Below, in pieces: positions 18,746 through 27,208 of a stretch of DNA of 40,809 nt (its first letter is position 1; every line of letters starts with the position of its first letter). The stretch is taken from positions 1-40,809 of the forward strand of contig JAZRWI010000016.1 in assembly GCA_045599645.1 (NCBI GenBank), written 5' to 3'. The notes beneath the pieces were generated by a model that saw only the letters and a program-made list of their open reading frames with translations, was not told the DNA's origin and searched no databases. This stretch comes from RUG334 sp045599645 (GTDB lineage: Bacteria; Muiribacteriota; Ozemobacteria; Ozemobacterales; Ozemobacteraceae). The translations under genes were made by a program, and so were the position numbers.

Positions 18746-18807
18746 AATTCACCTCACGGATTATATATGATATTCTTATTTCATCATACATTGTATAAAA
18801 CAGCATA

Positions 18808-19026
18808 TCAATAAAATAAAGCAGGAATAACAAACAATATAATTAATAAAAGATTATTTTTTATTTCATTAGGTTTAATCTCGTTAATTACTTTTAAAGC
18901 TATTTTGTGATATTTTTCCAAACGTTCTTTTAAAGAATAATTTTTATATATATCATCATTATTTTCTCTTACACAATGAATATCATCAACATTGAACTCT
19001 TCAGTTATATCATACTTTATGTTCAT
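18808..19026 (-). CDS. Small hypothetical protein between hsdR and hsdM
   Basis: 72 residues from ATG 19026, chosen because AAGGGA lies six bases upstream; the GTG at 19041 overlaps that site. The N-terminal 50 residues, FNVDDIHCVRENNDDIYKNYSLKERLEKYHKIAL, resemble small uncharacterised bacterial proteins with a DDIHxxRExN...ERLxYYH pattern, some of which sit beside toxin genes. The C-terminal end (NNLLLIILFVIPALFY) is hydrophobic and could be a short membrane segment. It is on the same strand as the hsd genes, in the 335-base gap between hsdR and hsdM. Function unknown. Confidence 0.6.
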   Translation of the reverse strand: MNIKYDITEEFNVDDIHCVRENNDDIYKNYSLKERLEKYHKIALKVINEIKPNEIKNNLLLIILFVIPALFY

Positions 19027-19080
19027 ACTAATTCCCTTCACCCAGAAAAAATTCAGGAGTCACAATACCAAGTTGTGCCA

Positions 19081-22000
19081 TTAGGCAACAAGGGAAACAC
19101 GAGCATTATCATTTACTCTATCGATGGTTTTCTTGATTTTTTGCCAGAGAGTCATGTCCTTGAACAGGTCTAAGATGCTTCCATGGGCGTTGAAGGGCTC
19201 TTCCTGAAGAATGCGCATATTGTTAATTATACCGTTCTTCACTATGTATTCAACAACCTGGTTTACAAAATAAATCTGGTCGCTATCAAGCTTTGATTCG
19301 TCAAGGAATTCAGCAAAGGCTTCCTTGGCTGCTCTCATATCAAGACCGATGATGCTTCTTACAAAACAGCCGAGGTCTGTTTCACCGCAGGTGTTTCTGT
19401 AATCATTCTCAGAGCCTATTTCAGACCAGAGAATGTCTTTCAGGATTTTAACGTCTGCGGCATCAAGAGGCTGATTGTTTTTGAGCTTTGCAATAACGGG
19501 GTTATCCTGATTCTGTCTCAGATAGAATTCTGCCTTTGTCCTGTAGTCCTGCATATCATCAATTTCATTAACAAAGCCGGAGCACCACTCAGATGCAAGA
19601 ATCTGTTCATTGAAATTAGTATGGAAATCAGGATGAGTAATAATCTCGATATATTTCATCAAATCACGCAGCTCAGTGCGGATATGCTCAAAATCGTCAA
19701 AGGTTGCCTTATCGAGATAATCAGTGTTCACGATTCGTGCAATCAGGTCAGCTTTCGCAGCAACAGCAGGAATAGCAGTGGATTTAGACAAAGCCCCTAC
19801 CCGCTTCTTAACATCCTTGGCGGCACCAGAATGCTTCTGACCATGAAAGCTGGCCAGCTCCATTCCATAAAGCAGAGCATCGAAGCGCAGAGCAGAAGCG
19901 TCATCATTCTCAGGCTCGATTAGCGGCGCCAATTCGGCACGGGCTTCAAGGGTATCCGCATAAGTCACCTTGTCATAGTGCTTCGGATCGGAATAGAGTT
20001 CAACAATCTTCAAATGCTGTCTGATAGAGAAATTTTCGCGATTAAGGTCCCTGACCTTACTGGAAAGCTCATCAACAAGATTATCGCGGAAGTCCCTGAG
20101 CTTCGGGGTCTGGTATTCAAGACCGTTCAGCTTGTAAATCATCTCAAGCTTTATTGCGAACAGCGCACCCTGAATAGGAAGCTGAACAGCAGAGGCTTCA
20201 CCATCCTTGTGAACTCTGAAAAAGTCGAAATTAGAGCAGAAATCAAAGATATAGAATTCCTTCTTGTCGTTGCCGTCAAGAAGACCTTTGCACAGGCGGG
20301 TTCCGCGGCCAATCATCTGCCAGAATTTGGCCTTGCTCTTAACCTTCTTAAAGAACACAAGATTAAGGATTTCCGGCACGTCAATGCCTGTGTCGAGCAT
20401 ATCAACAGAAATCGCTATCTGCGGCAGCTTTTTGGCTTCGGAAAATTCATCGATGGCGCTCTGAGAATACTTGGTCTGATTATCAATGACCTTTGCGTAG
20501 TCGACCAGATGCGGGTATTCCTTGTTAAACACCTCAAGAATCTTTTCGGCATGCTTGTGATTTTTTGCGAAAATTATGGTTTTTCCGAGTCTGTTGCCGT
20601 AGTCTACCTTCAAGCCCTGAGTCATGAGAATACTTAGCACTTCCCTGATTGTGTCGATGTTGAATACCCATGTATTGATTGCAGAAGCGTCTATGCTGTC
20701 AGGCAGATTGCCTTCTTCGTCGCCAAAGGTTGCTTCATATGCAGCCTTATCTTCATCGGAAAGCTCATCGTATCTGATACCTTCTTCTATAAATTTCAGC
20801 TTTGTGTTTATTACTGCAAAATCGACCAGACAGCCGTCTTTAACCGCCTGAGCCAGGTCATAGCTATAGGTTGGCATGTTGTTGCGAAGCTCGAAAACCT
20901 CGTAGGTGTTCTTGTCGATGTCGTCCTTCGGAGTGGCAGTCAAGCCTACAAGTGGTGCGTCGAAGTAATTAAAGATATCCTGGTATTTGTTGTAAATTGA
21001 TCTATGAGCTTCGTCACAGATAATCAGATCGAAATGACCGGAAGTGAAGAGCCTGCCTTCCTCATCGGTTACGGAGTCTATGCAGTTCATCATTGTGTTG
21101 TAGGTAGAAAAGACGCAGTGAGCTGCAAAGTTGTCTTTTTCCTCACAAAGATTAGTTGTAGACAGGTCTGGAAGAAGGTTGGTGAAGCTTCGCTTAGCCT
21201 GAGTTACCAAAGCATTTCTATCAGCCAGGAAAAGAATGTTCTTCACCCAGCCTTGCCTCAGAAGCACGTCGCAAAGGGCAATAACAGTTCTGGTCTTGCC
21301 AGAACCGGTAGCCATAACCAGCAGAACCTTTCGTCTGTTCTTTTCATCGAAGGTTTCGCAGACTGACTTTATGGCCCCAAGCTGATAGTATCGACCTGCG
21401 ATTTCCTTTTTTATCGTAGCATTCTTTAAAGGCAGCCTGGTTTTCCGCAAATTGAAAAGCTTTTCAAGGTCTCGCTTAGAATAGATTTCGGCAATCCTTC
21501 GTTCCGGGTAGTTATTATCAACTATCCTTGTATCAAAGCCGTTTGTAAGGAAAATAACCGGACGGCGCCCCTGCTGTTTTTCGATAATGTCTGCGTAAAG
21601 CTTTGCCTGCTGACGACCGCTGGCAACGTCAACACAGGTTTTCTTAGCTTCAACAATGGCAAGGATTTTCCCATCGTCACCATAAAGAGCATAATCGACA
21701 AAGCCGAGTTCGCTCTTGGTAGGCATGCCGTGCAGTTCGACTTCCTCAGACCAGTTCCTTCCACGTTCCCAACCGGCGCGGTTAAGCATGACATCGATAT
21801 AAAGCTGGCGAGTCTGGAATTCAGAAACCTCAAGTGGCTGGGGAACATAGGTCTGCTGCTGGGCTTCACGCTTTGCAGTCAGTTCGGCCTTCAGTGCCTC
21901 ATTTTCTTTTATGAGGGCTTCGAGCTGAATTTCTATTTCGGCAGCTCTGTCATCTTCTTCTGGTGCCTTGGAATCATCTTTTCCGATAAGCTCAGGATTA

Positions 22001-22413
22001 AAAACAGTCTGTTCGTAATCATAGTGGGAATAGCAGTGCGCTACGAAATCCATAAAAATATGGAGATTCTGGAGGCAGAGCATTGCGGCTTCAGGCTTTA
22101 TTTTATTTTTGTCAGAATGAACAGCTTCGTTGCCTAGAAGCCTGATGAAATCCATTCGCTTGTAAAGGTCGTTGCCAACTATTTTTCGGAAGCAGTCCTC
22201 GGACATGAGGGTAACAAGGTGATTATCCCACAGAGGCTTTTTCTGGAGATCTATATCAACGGAATACATCCACTTTACTGCGACTTCCATAGCCTTGCGG
22301 CATTTGATGATTGAGGCTTCAAAATCGATAGGAAGAAGCTTTTCGGCAGTAATTGCTATACTGGCGAATTTATCAAAATCAGAATCTGCTCTTAAGAAAT
22401 CGAAATTAGACAT
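19081..22413 (-). CDS. hsdR: Type I restriction endonuclease subunit HsdR
   Basis: 1110 residues, EcoEI-like HsdR. A DUF4145 domain occupies about 1-150 (FEASIIKCRKAMEVAVKWMYS ... LLGNEAVHSDKNK), followed by a coiled-coil linker. The nuclease core GFVDYALYGDDGKILAIVEAKKT has the D...E-x-K pattern near 235-260. The helicase motor has Walker A MATGSGKT near 370, the DEAH motif DLIICDEAHRS near 460, and motifs V/VI DMLDTGIDVPEI and QMIGRGTRLCK near 670-710. The C-terminal helical domain should bind HsdM/HsdS. The complex translocates DNA and cuts unmodified invading DNA. First gene of the operon; its promoter is likely at 22442-22470. Confidence 0.95.
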   Translation of the reverse strand: MSNFDFLRADSDFDKFASIAITAEKLLPIDFEASIIKCRKAMEVAVKWMYSVDIDLQKKPLWDNHLVTLMSEDCFRKIVGNDLYKRMDFIRLLGNEAVHSDKNKIKPEAAMLCLQNLHIFMDFVAHCYSHYDYEQTVFNPELIGKDDSKAPEEDDRAAEIEIQLEALIKENEALKAELTAKREAQQQTYVPQPLEVSEFQTRQLYIDVMLNRAGWERGRNWSEEVELHGMPTKSELGFVDYALYGDDGKILAIVEAKKTCVDVASGRQQAKLYADIIEKQQGRRPVIFLTNGFDTRIVDNNYPERRIAEIYSKRDLEKLFNLRKTRLPLKNATIKKEIAGRYYQLGAIKSVCETFDEKNRRKVLLVMATGSGKTRTVIALCDVLLRQGWVKNILFLADRNALVTQAKRSFTNLLPDLSTTNLCEEKDNFAAHCVFSTYNTMMNCIDSVTDEEGRLFTSGHFDLIICDEAHRSIYNKYQDIFNYFDAPLVGLTATPKDDIDKNTYEVFELRNNMPTYSYDLAQAVKDGCLVDFAVINTKLKFIEEGIRYDELSDEDKAAYEATFGDEEGNLPDSIDASAINTWVFNIDTIREVLSILMTQGLKVDYGNRLGKTIIFAKNHKHAEKILEVFNKEYPHLVDYAKVIDNQTKYSQSAIDEFSEAKKLPQIAISVDMLDTGIDVPEILNLVFFKKVKSKAKFWQMIGRGTRLCKGLLDGNDKKEFYIFDFCSNFDFFRVHKDGEASAVQLPIQGALFAIKLEMIYKLNGLEYQTPKLRDFRDNLVDELSSKVRDLNRENFSIRQHLKIVELYSDPKHYDKVTYADTLEARAELAPLIEPENDDASALRFDALLYGMELASFHGQKHSGAAKDVKKRVGALSKSTAIPAVAAKADLIARIVNTDYLDKATFDDFEHIRTELRDLMKYIEIITHPDFHTNFNEQILASEWCSGFVNEIDDMQDYRTKAEFYLRQNQDNPVIAKLKNNQPLDAADVKILKDILWSEIGSENDYRNTCGETDLGCFVRSIIGLDMRAAKEAFAEFLDESKLDSDQIYFVNQVVEYIVKNGIINNMRILQEEPFNAHGSILDLFKDMTLWQKIKKTIDRVNDNARVSLVA

Positions 22414-22441
22414 TCACAACGACCCCGTAAAGGAATAATAC

Positions 22442-22470
22442 ATTTTAACATGCCAAAAGCCCTTAGACAA
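22442..22470 (-). promoter_or_regulatory. Putative promoter of hsd operon
   Basis: Minus strand TTGTCT (22470-22465), 17 bases, TAAAAT (22447-22442), about 28 bases before the hsdR start. The -10 matches the consensus in five of six positions. The ribosome site (GGGG) is weak. Confidence 0.5.
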
Positions 22471-22811
22471 GAAATGTACATTTTTTTGATTTTTTTCATT
22501 AAAGAAAATACAACTCCTGCCGAAGGGTGTGATGGATTTGTTTGCCTCCTTAATTTTCGGGCCGGGAAAGCTTTTTTCTCGGCTTTCTTTTTTGTAAAGC
22601 AACAGATAACAGGATGAGAGCGGATAAACAGCCAAGCAGGCCAAACAGCCAGGATTTTTAACCTCGGTGACAGGTGGTTACTGCTTTACCTTAACCGGCA
22701 TAGTTGCTATGCATATGTCTGCAGGAAGCGCATTTTTTATTTGGAGGTCTCGCAAAATTTTATCTTAAAATAAAACTTTGCTAAATGGCTAAAATCTTAT
22801 ATATTTGAGGT
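22471..22811. other. Intergenic region between hsdR and uridine kinase
   Basis: About 340 bases between divergent genes. It contains a TTTTCTCGGCT/AGCC motif like that near 6512, purine-rich low-complexity stretches (AACAGATAACAGG, GCGGATAAACAGCC, the latter echoed near 2655), and an AT-rich TTATATATT just before the kinase start. No gene is supported; a short minus-strand frame here lacks a ribosome site and resembles nothing. Confidence 0.5.
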
Positions 22812-23441
22812 ATGTATATTATAGGTATATGTGGATTATCAGGTTCCGGCAAAAGTAGTGTTACAAGAGCAGTTCTCGACCGTTTCCCGGGAAAAATCAG
22901 TTATCTTGAACACGACATGTATTACTTCGCCAAAAAGGATAGGCCAGTCATTCAGAACTTCGACCATCCGAGCGCATTGGAAACAAGTCTGCTGATAAAG
23001 CATATCAACGACCTTCGCGCAGGCAAGTCAGTTGAACGCCCTACCTACGATTTTAAAATCAGTGATAGAAGCGATAAGACTCAGACAATAGATCCTAAGC
23101 CAATTTTGATTGTTGAAGGCTTGCTTCTCTTCAATATCCCAGAAATAATGCCATTATTAGACCTTAGAATCTATGTTGACGTTCCTCTCGATGTAGCAAT
23201 CATCAGAAGAATCAAACGCGACCACATCGACCGCGGAAGAAGCGTTCAGAGCATCATCGACCAGTATGAAAGCACTGTTCGCGACGCAGCCATTCACCTG
23301 GTTCAGCCGTCACGCTACCTGGCCGACCTCATCATTCCGCAGGGTGCAAATAACCTTGCAGCTCTCGAAGTTCTCTACGGCAAAATCCGCGACCTTCTCA
23401 CCAACAAGAATCCCACCGGCTTTATCCGCGGGAAAGAATAA
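22812..23441 (+). CDS. udk: Uridine kinase
   Basis: 209 residues. It phosphorylates uridine and cytidine in pyrimidine salvage. The P-loop GLSGSGKSS is at 8-16, the YLEHDMYYF block (nucleoside-binding region, DxYY) at 35-43, FDHPSALE at 55-62, the RPTYDF motif at 76-81 (PxYDF), EGLLLF near 100, and the basic lid stretch RRIKRDHIDRGRS near 135-147. The length is typical of the bacterial enzyme. GAGG sits only one or two bases before ATG 22812, an unusually short spacing, but no other start is available and homology begins at once, so translation may be leaderless or weak. It is a housekeeping gene that marks the border between the restriction and CRISPR islands. Confidence 0.95.
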   Translation: MYIIGICGLSGSGKSSVTRAVLDRFPGKISYLEHDMYYFAKKDRPVIQNFDHPSALETSLLIKHINDLRAGKSVERPTYDFKISDRSDKTQTIDPKPILIVEGLLLFNIPEIMPLLDLRIYVDVPLDVAIIRRIKRDHIDRGRSVQSIIDQYESTVRDAAIHLVQPSRYLADLIIPQGANNLAALEVLYGKIRDLLTNKNPTGFIRGKE

Positions 23442-23567
23442 TTGAGTTTGTAGTTGATTGGATTATCTGCCCTCAAACCCACTTGTTCGTATAACCCGGT
23501 ATTAGGACTAGCACTGCACAAAGCTGCTAAAAAACAAAGACCCATCCAACATTCATCAACCCCATCC

Positions 23568-23623
23568 GGTTGGCCGTATTAGCCTTTTAGGTTAGCATCA
23601 AATCAATAGTTATGAATGCCACC
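23568..23623 (+). promoter_or_regulatory. Second CRISPR leader (leader of the empty locus)
   Basis: The 56 bases before the solitary repeat match the 56 bases before the main array at about 45 positions, without gaps. Shared blocks include TTAGCCTTTTA, TAGCAT, AAATCA and AATGCCA. Farther upstream the two loci are unrelated, which sets the left edge of the conserved leader. Confidence 0.8.
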
Positions 23624-23660
23624 GTCCGAAAGGACTTCCCCTTTTCTCAGGGATTGGAAA
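23624..23660 (+). CRISPR. Solitary CRISPR repeat
   Basis: One 37-base copy of the array repeat with three differences (GTCCGAAAGG instead of GTCCGTAAGG, and the last bases TTGGAAA instead of TTGAAAC). It lies directly behind a leader copy and has no spacer or second repeat. The changed 3' end alters the 8-base handle that a crRNA would carry. It faces the same way as the main array, on the other side of the adaptation genes. Confidence 0.85.
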
Positions 23661-23688
23661 AATTATTCCACCAACTGAAACAAAAATT

Positions 23689-23721
23689 CCTCAAACCAAC
23701 TTATAAATAGCTGGTTTGAGG
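23689..23721. terminator. Hairpin after empty CRISPR locus and cas2
   Basis: CCTCAAACCA (23689-23698) pairs perfectly with TGGTTTGAGG (23712-23721). On the minus strand the stem is followed by AATTTTTG, fitting a terminator for the cas operon; on the plus strand ATTTGATTTT follows. A clearly related hairpin (CCTCAAACCT and AGGTCTGAGG) follows the main array at 30195-30226. Confidence 0.65.
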
Positions 23722-23825
23722 ATTTGATTTTACTAATAAACCAAGATCTGATAGAGCTAAGTTTCGAAAATATAAAAAATAATTTTCTATTAGGTAATCA
23801 TTTGAAAATGATGGACAGAGCTGAA

Positions 23826-24185
23826 CTACAACCAATCAGGTAATTCCCCATCGTCTTCGATTTCTATAATTGTGCCGGGTATAACCTGGGGTTCACCATC
23901 AGATATAAAAAAGTGATTCGGATCTTGAAGCAGCCCAGGACTGCCAATAATTTTTATCTGCTTCTGAGTATGCCTGTTCATACCATAAATGCGCACACTA
24001 TCCTCCTTTGAATCCATCAATACTTCAATTTTCCTAAGCATTTTGCTAAAAGAAGACCTATCCAGAAAAGTTTCAAAAACACTTTTCTGAACGGGAACAG
24101 CATAATTCTTTAAAAGCTTATGAAGCTTCGTTCTTCGTTTATTACTCGGTGAATCATAGCAAATAATATAAAATTCCCCAGCCAT
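23826..24185 (-). CDS. cas2: CRISPR-associated Cas2
   Basis: 119 residues. The N-terminal 85 residues form the Cas2 ferredoxin-like fold: FYIICYDSPSNKRRTKLHKLLKNYAVPVQKSVFETFLD, with the conserved Asp in YDSPSNKRR at position 10. Cas2 is the dimeric centre of the Cas1-Cas2 integrase that inserts new spacers at the leader end. It is about 25 residues longer than usual, with an acidic tail (TIIEIEDDGELPDWL) that could add a strand or contact Cas1 or the primase. It starts 12 bases after cas1 and is the last gene of the operon. Confidence 0.95.
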   Translation of the reverse strand: MAGEFYIICYDSPSNKRRTKLHKLLKNYAVPVQKSVFETFLDRSSFSKMLRKIEVLMDSKEDSVRIYGMNRHTQKQIKIIGSPGLLQDPNHFFISDGEPQVIPGTIIEIEDDGELPDWL

Positions 24186-24197
24186 AAAACACCTCTG

Positions 24198-25205
24198 TTA
24201 TTTGTTGAAAATCACAGGTTGATAAATTTCCACGCCATTGTTCACAGCGTCACGATAAAAATACGCCTGTCTGATAATCTGTTCCTGAAGCTGAAGCTTT
24301 TTACCATCCCTGCCATAAACAAAGCTGCTGCCTAAACGATTCTGCATTTCCTTCACCAGCATTGCTATAGCATATTCGCTCATCAGAACACCTTTATCAG
24401 CAGTATAAGTGAAATTACCTGCACGTATCTGAGCAAGATTAACAAGTCTAAGAACGACTGCATCAACACAGAAATGTCTGAACTCTTCCATCAAATCAAG
24501 AGCCAGTGAAGGTCTCGCATTCTGATTCGAATGAAGGTTTGCCATAAACGGATCAATCCCAGCCTGTTCAATGGCCGCCAAAACCTTATGATACAGAATA
24601 GTATAGCCAAAGCTAAGCATAGCATTAACAGGGTCTCTGGGAGGTCGCCTATTTCTTTCAAAGAATCCAAGGTCCTGCTTCAGCGCCTTTCTGAAAGCCT
24701 CGAAATAAGCTTTACTGCCAATCCCTTCAATGCCCATTAATTCATCAACACTTGAAGCAGAATCGGCCAACCTGATTGCCTCCGAAATAGCCATTGCCTC
24801 GCGTTGTGCATCAATTACTGCCCTGCGATTCTTGAACATTACCCACAGCCTGTAATTAGTCAGTTTACCAATTACTATTTTTCTCGCCATTTCAAGTCTG
24901 AAGGTTTCGTCAAAGGTGCGCTTATACTGTTCTATTCTACTTATTACAGATTTTTCATTAAGATTTGAAAGTCTGCATTTAAAACGACCGTTTTTCGTCA
25001 GGTAAACAAGATCAATGCTTCTATACATTATCTGAAAAATGGTCTGAGCCGTCACTTCAACAGTTCCGAAACAAAATATCTGCCTGACCTTGAAGAAAGG
25101 CATATCATGAATAATCTTACCTTCTTTACTCCGCACAACAAGCCTTTCACCGACCTTTGTGAGTCTGGCACCCTGCGTTGCAATATATAAAGTTCCGACT
25201 TCCAT
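24198..25205 (-). CDS. cas1: CRISPR-associated Cas1 integrase
   Basis: 335 residues from ATG 25205, preceded by AAGG eight bases upstream; the GTG at 25214 abuts that site and is not used here. The N-terminal beta domain is at 1-85. The helical catalytic domain has the metal-binding residues Glu160 (GIEGIGSKAYF), His225 (ANLHSNQNARPSLALDL) and Glu240 (DLMEEFR). It joins prespacers to the leader-repeat junction with Cas2. It is not fused to a reverse transcriptase or Cas6; instead its operon carries a separate primase-polymerase just upstream (16 bases), which may prepare DNA for it. Confidence 0.97.
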   Translation of the reverse strand: MEVGTLYIATQGARLTKVGERLVVRSKEGKIIHDMPFFKVRQIFCFGTVEVTAQTIFQIMYRSIDLVYLTKNGRFKCRLSNLNEKSVISRIEQYKRTFDETFRLEMARKIVIGKLTNYRLWVMFKNRRAVIDAQREAMAISEAIRLADSASSVDELMGIEGIGSKAYFEAFRKALKQDLGFFERNRRPPRDPVNAMLSFGYTILYHKVLAAIEQAGIDPFMANLHSNQNARPSLALDLMEEFRHFCVDAVVLRLVNLAQIRAGNFTYTADKGVLMSEYAIAMLVKEMQNRLGSSFVYGRDGKKLQLQEQIIRQAYFYRDAVNNGVEIYQPVIFNK

Positions 25206-25221
25206 GATTATCACCTTCTTC

Positions 25222-27195
25222 TTAAAGTTGCTTTATAGGAGCTTCATCATCAGGCAGCCTGTGATAAACCCTTATTCTGGTTTCTATGACATCCTTGCCT
25301 GCATCATTGAAAACCTTATTTATACGACGTCTCAAAAGTGCTGCACGCGCACGCAAGCCTTCAATCTGATTATTGAGCTCGGTATATTCCTGCATCAATC
25401 TGTCTATACCGCCACTTTCGCCACCAAGCATTTCGTTGTCAGCAAGCTTTGCAGGCTGTCTAACAGCTATAGCATTAAAATTGCCTGTATTGGGGAAAAG
25501 GCCGGCATGGACTACAGGTGATGCGTAGCTTCCTTCTGGCAATCGAAACTGGCAATTGCAACAATCTGCAGAACAGAGATGTGGAATACGCTTACGGATT
25601 TTTGAACAACCGGTCGGATTCGGTGGCACAGCACGAATCATGCCATTTACCAAATCAGGATGATAATCCTCGCACTGATTAAGAACCTGATGAACAAAAA
25701 CCTTACCTTCTTCTCCCAGAGAAGCGAAAACATAAACAAAGGAATGCTTTTCTTCCTGAGTAAGATAATGTTCAAGCTTAGCTTTCTGCATGATTTCCCA
25801 CATGGGCCGACAACCACTCAGAACCTGTTCCACTTCTAAGGTATTACGTTCTGGCAATGGTATTTTTACATCTATTTTGAAATTATCCGGAACCTCTTCG
25901 CATACTTTGAATTGCTTTGAAGGCTTAGCCGGCATAAATTCAACATCTGTGAAAGCACTGGCTGCGTCAGTATTACCAACATTTTCGACAGTGATTGCCC
26001 CAAGAATGCTTTCAAAATTCTGCTTTGTAAGCTTCTTAGCCTGTTTCAAAACAAGCATCTGATCATCAAATGGCTCGAATGCTTCGGGATCAACAAACAG
26101 AGACTGACGACCTGTTTTCTGATGAGTCCCTAAAGGCAGTTTAACAAGGTTACCAAGTCCATCAGAAGATACTTTATCCTGCTTGGGAAATACTTCCCAG
26201 GATAATTCTTCAGGTATAAACCTCAAACGACTGATCAGCCAACTTCCTAAGGCACGCCAATACCTGCAGGCAATAGGTTCCTCGCTAAAAAACCAGAAAT
26301 GAACACCTTTATTCCCAGAAGTTTCAACAAGAGGCTGCAAACCAGAACTAGAACAAAGCTCAAGCAATCGTTTACTATTTTCCCTTACCATCGCGGTTAA
26401 ACGGGTGCGTTCTTCTGGATTCTGTGCATAAGACTTCATGTAAGCTTTTCGAATATCCAAATCAAGAACCATAAGGGAAGAGACATTGTTTACGTCAGTT
26501 ACATATATACCGAGCGTTTTCTGACCGGACATATGAGTTCTGACATCGTCTGCCAGCATTTCGCGGTGAACAGGTATATAGCCCCAGGTCTTGCCCATCT
26601 TGGTCTGAACAGCATGAACACCAGTGCGCCCTTTAAAAAATGACAGGAAAGTCATTATGTTTTCATCTGAGGAAACAATATGCTTAACATTTAGCTCTGA
26701 TTTCAGCTCTTCAATGCCTTCATCTGCAATAAATTCACCATTAACAATAGGAAGCAGCTGCTGTTTCTTTGTGATGAAATCAATTGATTCCGGAAAATTC
26801 TTTAAAGCCTGATTGCATACACCCAAAGCCTCATTATTTAATCCGGCAAGTTCAAAATTTTCAATCTGAAGCATGTATGCCTCTGGTTCAAGCTTAAAAC
26901 GTGCTAAGATTTGGCGGCCTAAGGTAATTGCTTCATTGTAGTTCCCTGTTTCCTGCAAAAAATCACAATGCATTTTGAATATTTTGAATTTGTCGGGCCA
27001 TACAGATTCCAAGTCAAAAAACATGCTCTGAGCCTTTTCTTCACCGTCAGTATAGCCTGAAATTCTCGCATTAAGAGCCTGCGCTTCAGGATTTTGACTA
27101 TTCTTATCAGAACCGCACAGCAGCTCCTTTGCAGCAGCAAAGTCGCCAGTTGCTATTTTCATTCTTACTTCTTTTAAAAAATCGGATATTTCCAC
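25222..27195 (-). CDS. CRISPR-associated primase-polymerase (CAPP)
   Basis: 657 residues from GTG 27195, six bases after a GGGGGT site; a TTG at 27216 gives seven more residues. The N-terminal 140 residues are TPR-like helices. The archaeo-eukaryotic primase (Prim-Pol) core follows: LMVLDLDI with metal-binding Asp245 and Asp247, SGNKGVHFWF with His299, and LGNLVKLPLGTHQKTG (basic nucleotide-binding motif) near 350. The C-terminal part has spaced cysteines (GCRPMW near 462, then GCSKIRKRIPHLCSADCCNC at 529-548), resembling the Fe-S domain of the primase large subunit, then a coiled coil. CAPP enzymes prime and extend DNA and interact with Cas1-Cas2; a role in making prespacers double-stranded or filling gaps at integration is likely. 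The start overlaps the stop of the upstream gene. Confidence 0.9.
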   Translation of the reverse strand: MEISDFLKEVRMKIATGDFAAAKELLCGSDKNSQNPEAQALNARISGYTDGEEKAQSMFFDLESVWPDKFKIFKMHCDFLQETGNYNEAITLGRQILARFKLEPEAYMLQIENFELAGLNNEALGVCNQALKNFPESIDFITKKQQLLPIVNGEFIADEGIEELKSELNVKHIVSSDENIMTFLSFFKGRTGVHAVQTKMGKTWGYIPVHREMLADDVRTHMSGQKTLGIYVTDVNNVSSLMVLDLDIRKAYMKSYAQNPEERTRLTAMVRENSKRLLELCSSSGLQPLVETSGNKGVHFWFFSEEPIACRYWRALGSWLISRLRFIPEELSWEVFPKQDKVSSDGLGNLVKLPLGTHQKTGRQSLFVDPEAFEPFDDQMLVLKQAKKLTKQNFESILGAITVENVGNTDAASAFTDVEFMPAKPSKQFKVCEEVPDNFKIDVKIPLPERNTLEVEQVLSGCRPMWEIMQKAKLEHYLTQEEKHSFVYVFASLGEEGKVFVHQVLNQCEDYHPDLVNGMIRAVPPNPTGCSKIRKRIPHLCSADCCNCQFRLPEGSYASPVVHAGLFPNTGNFNAIAVRQPAKLADNEMLGGESGGIDRLMQEYTELNNQIEGLRARAALLRRRINKVFNDAGKDVIETRIRVYHRLPDDEAPIKQL

Positions 27196-27208
27196 GGCAA
27201 GACCCCCA

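Noticed and set aside
19978..20637. 219-codon plus-strand reading frame
   Set aside because: Opposite hsdR, no ribosome site and no family resemblance.
22414..22644. 76-codon minus-strand frame upstream of hsdR
   Set aside because: Runs through the probable hsd promoter, has no ribosome site and no recognisable sequence.
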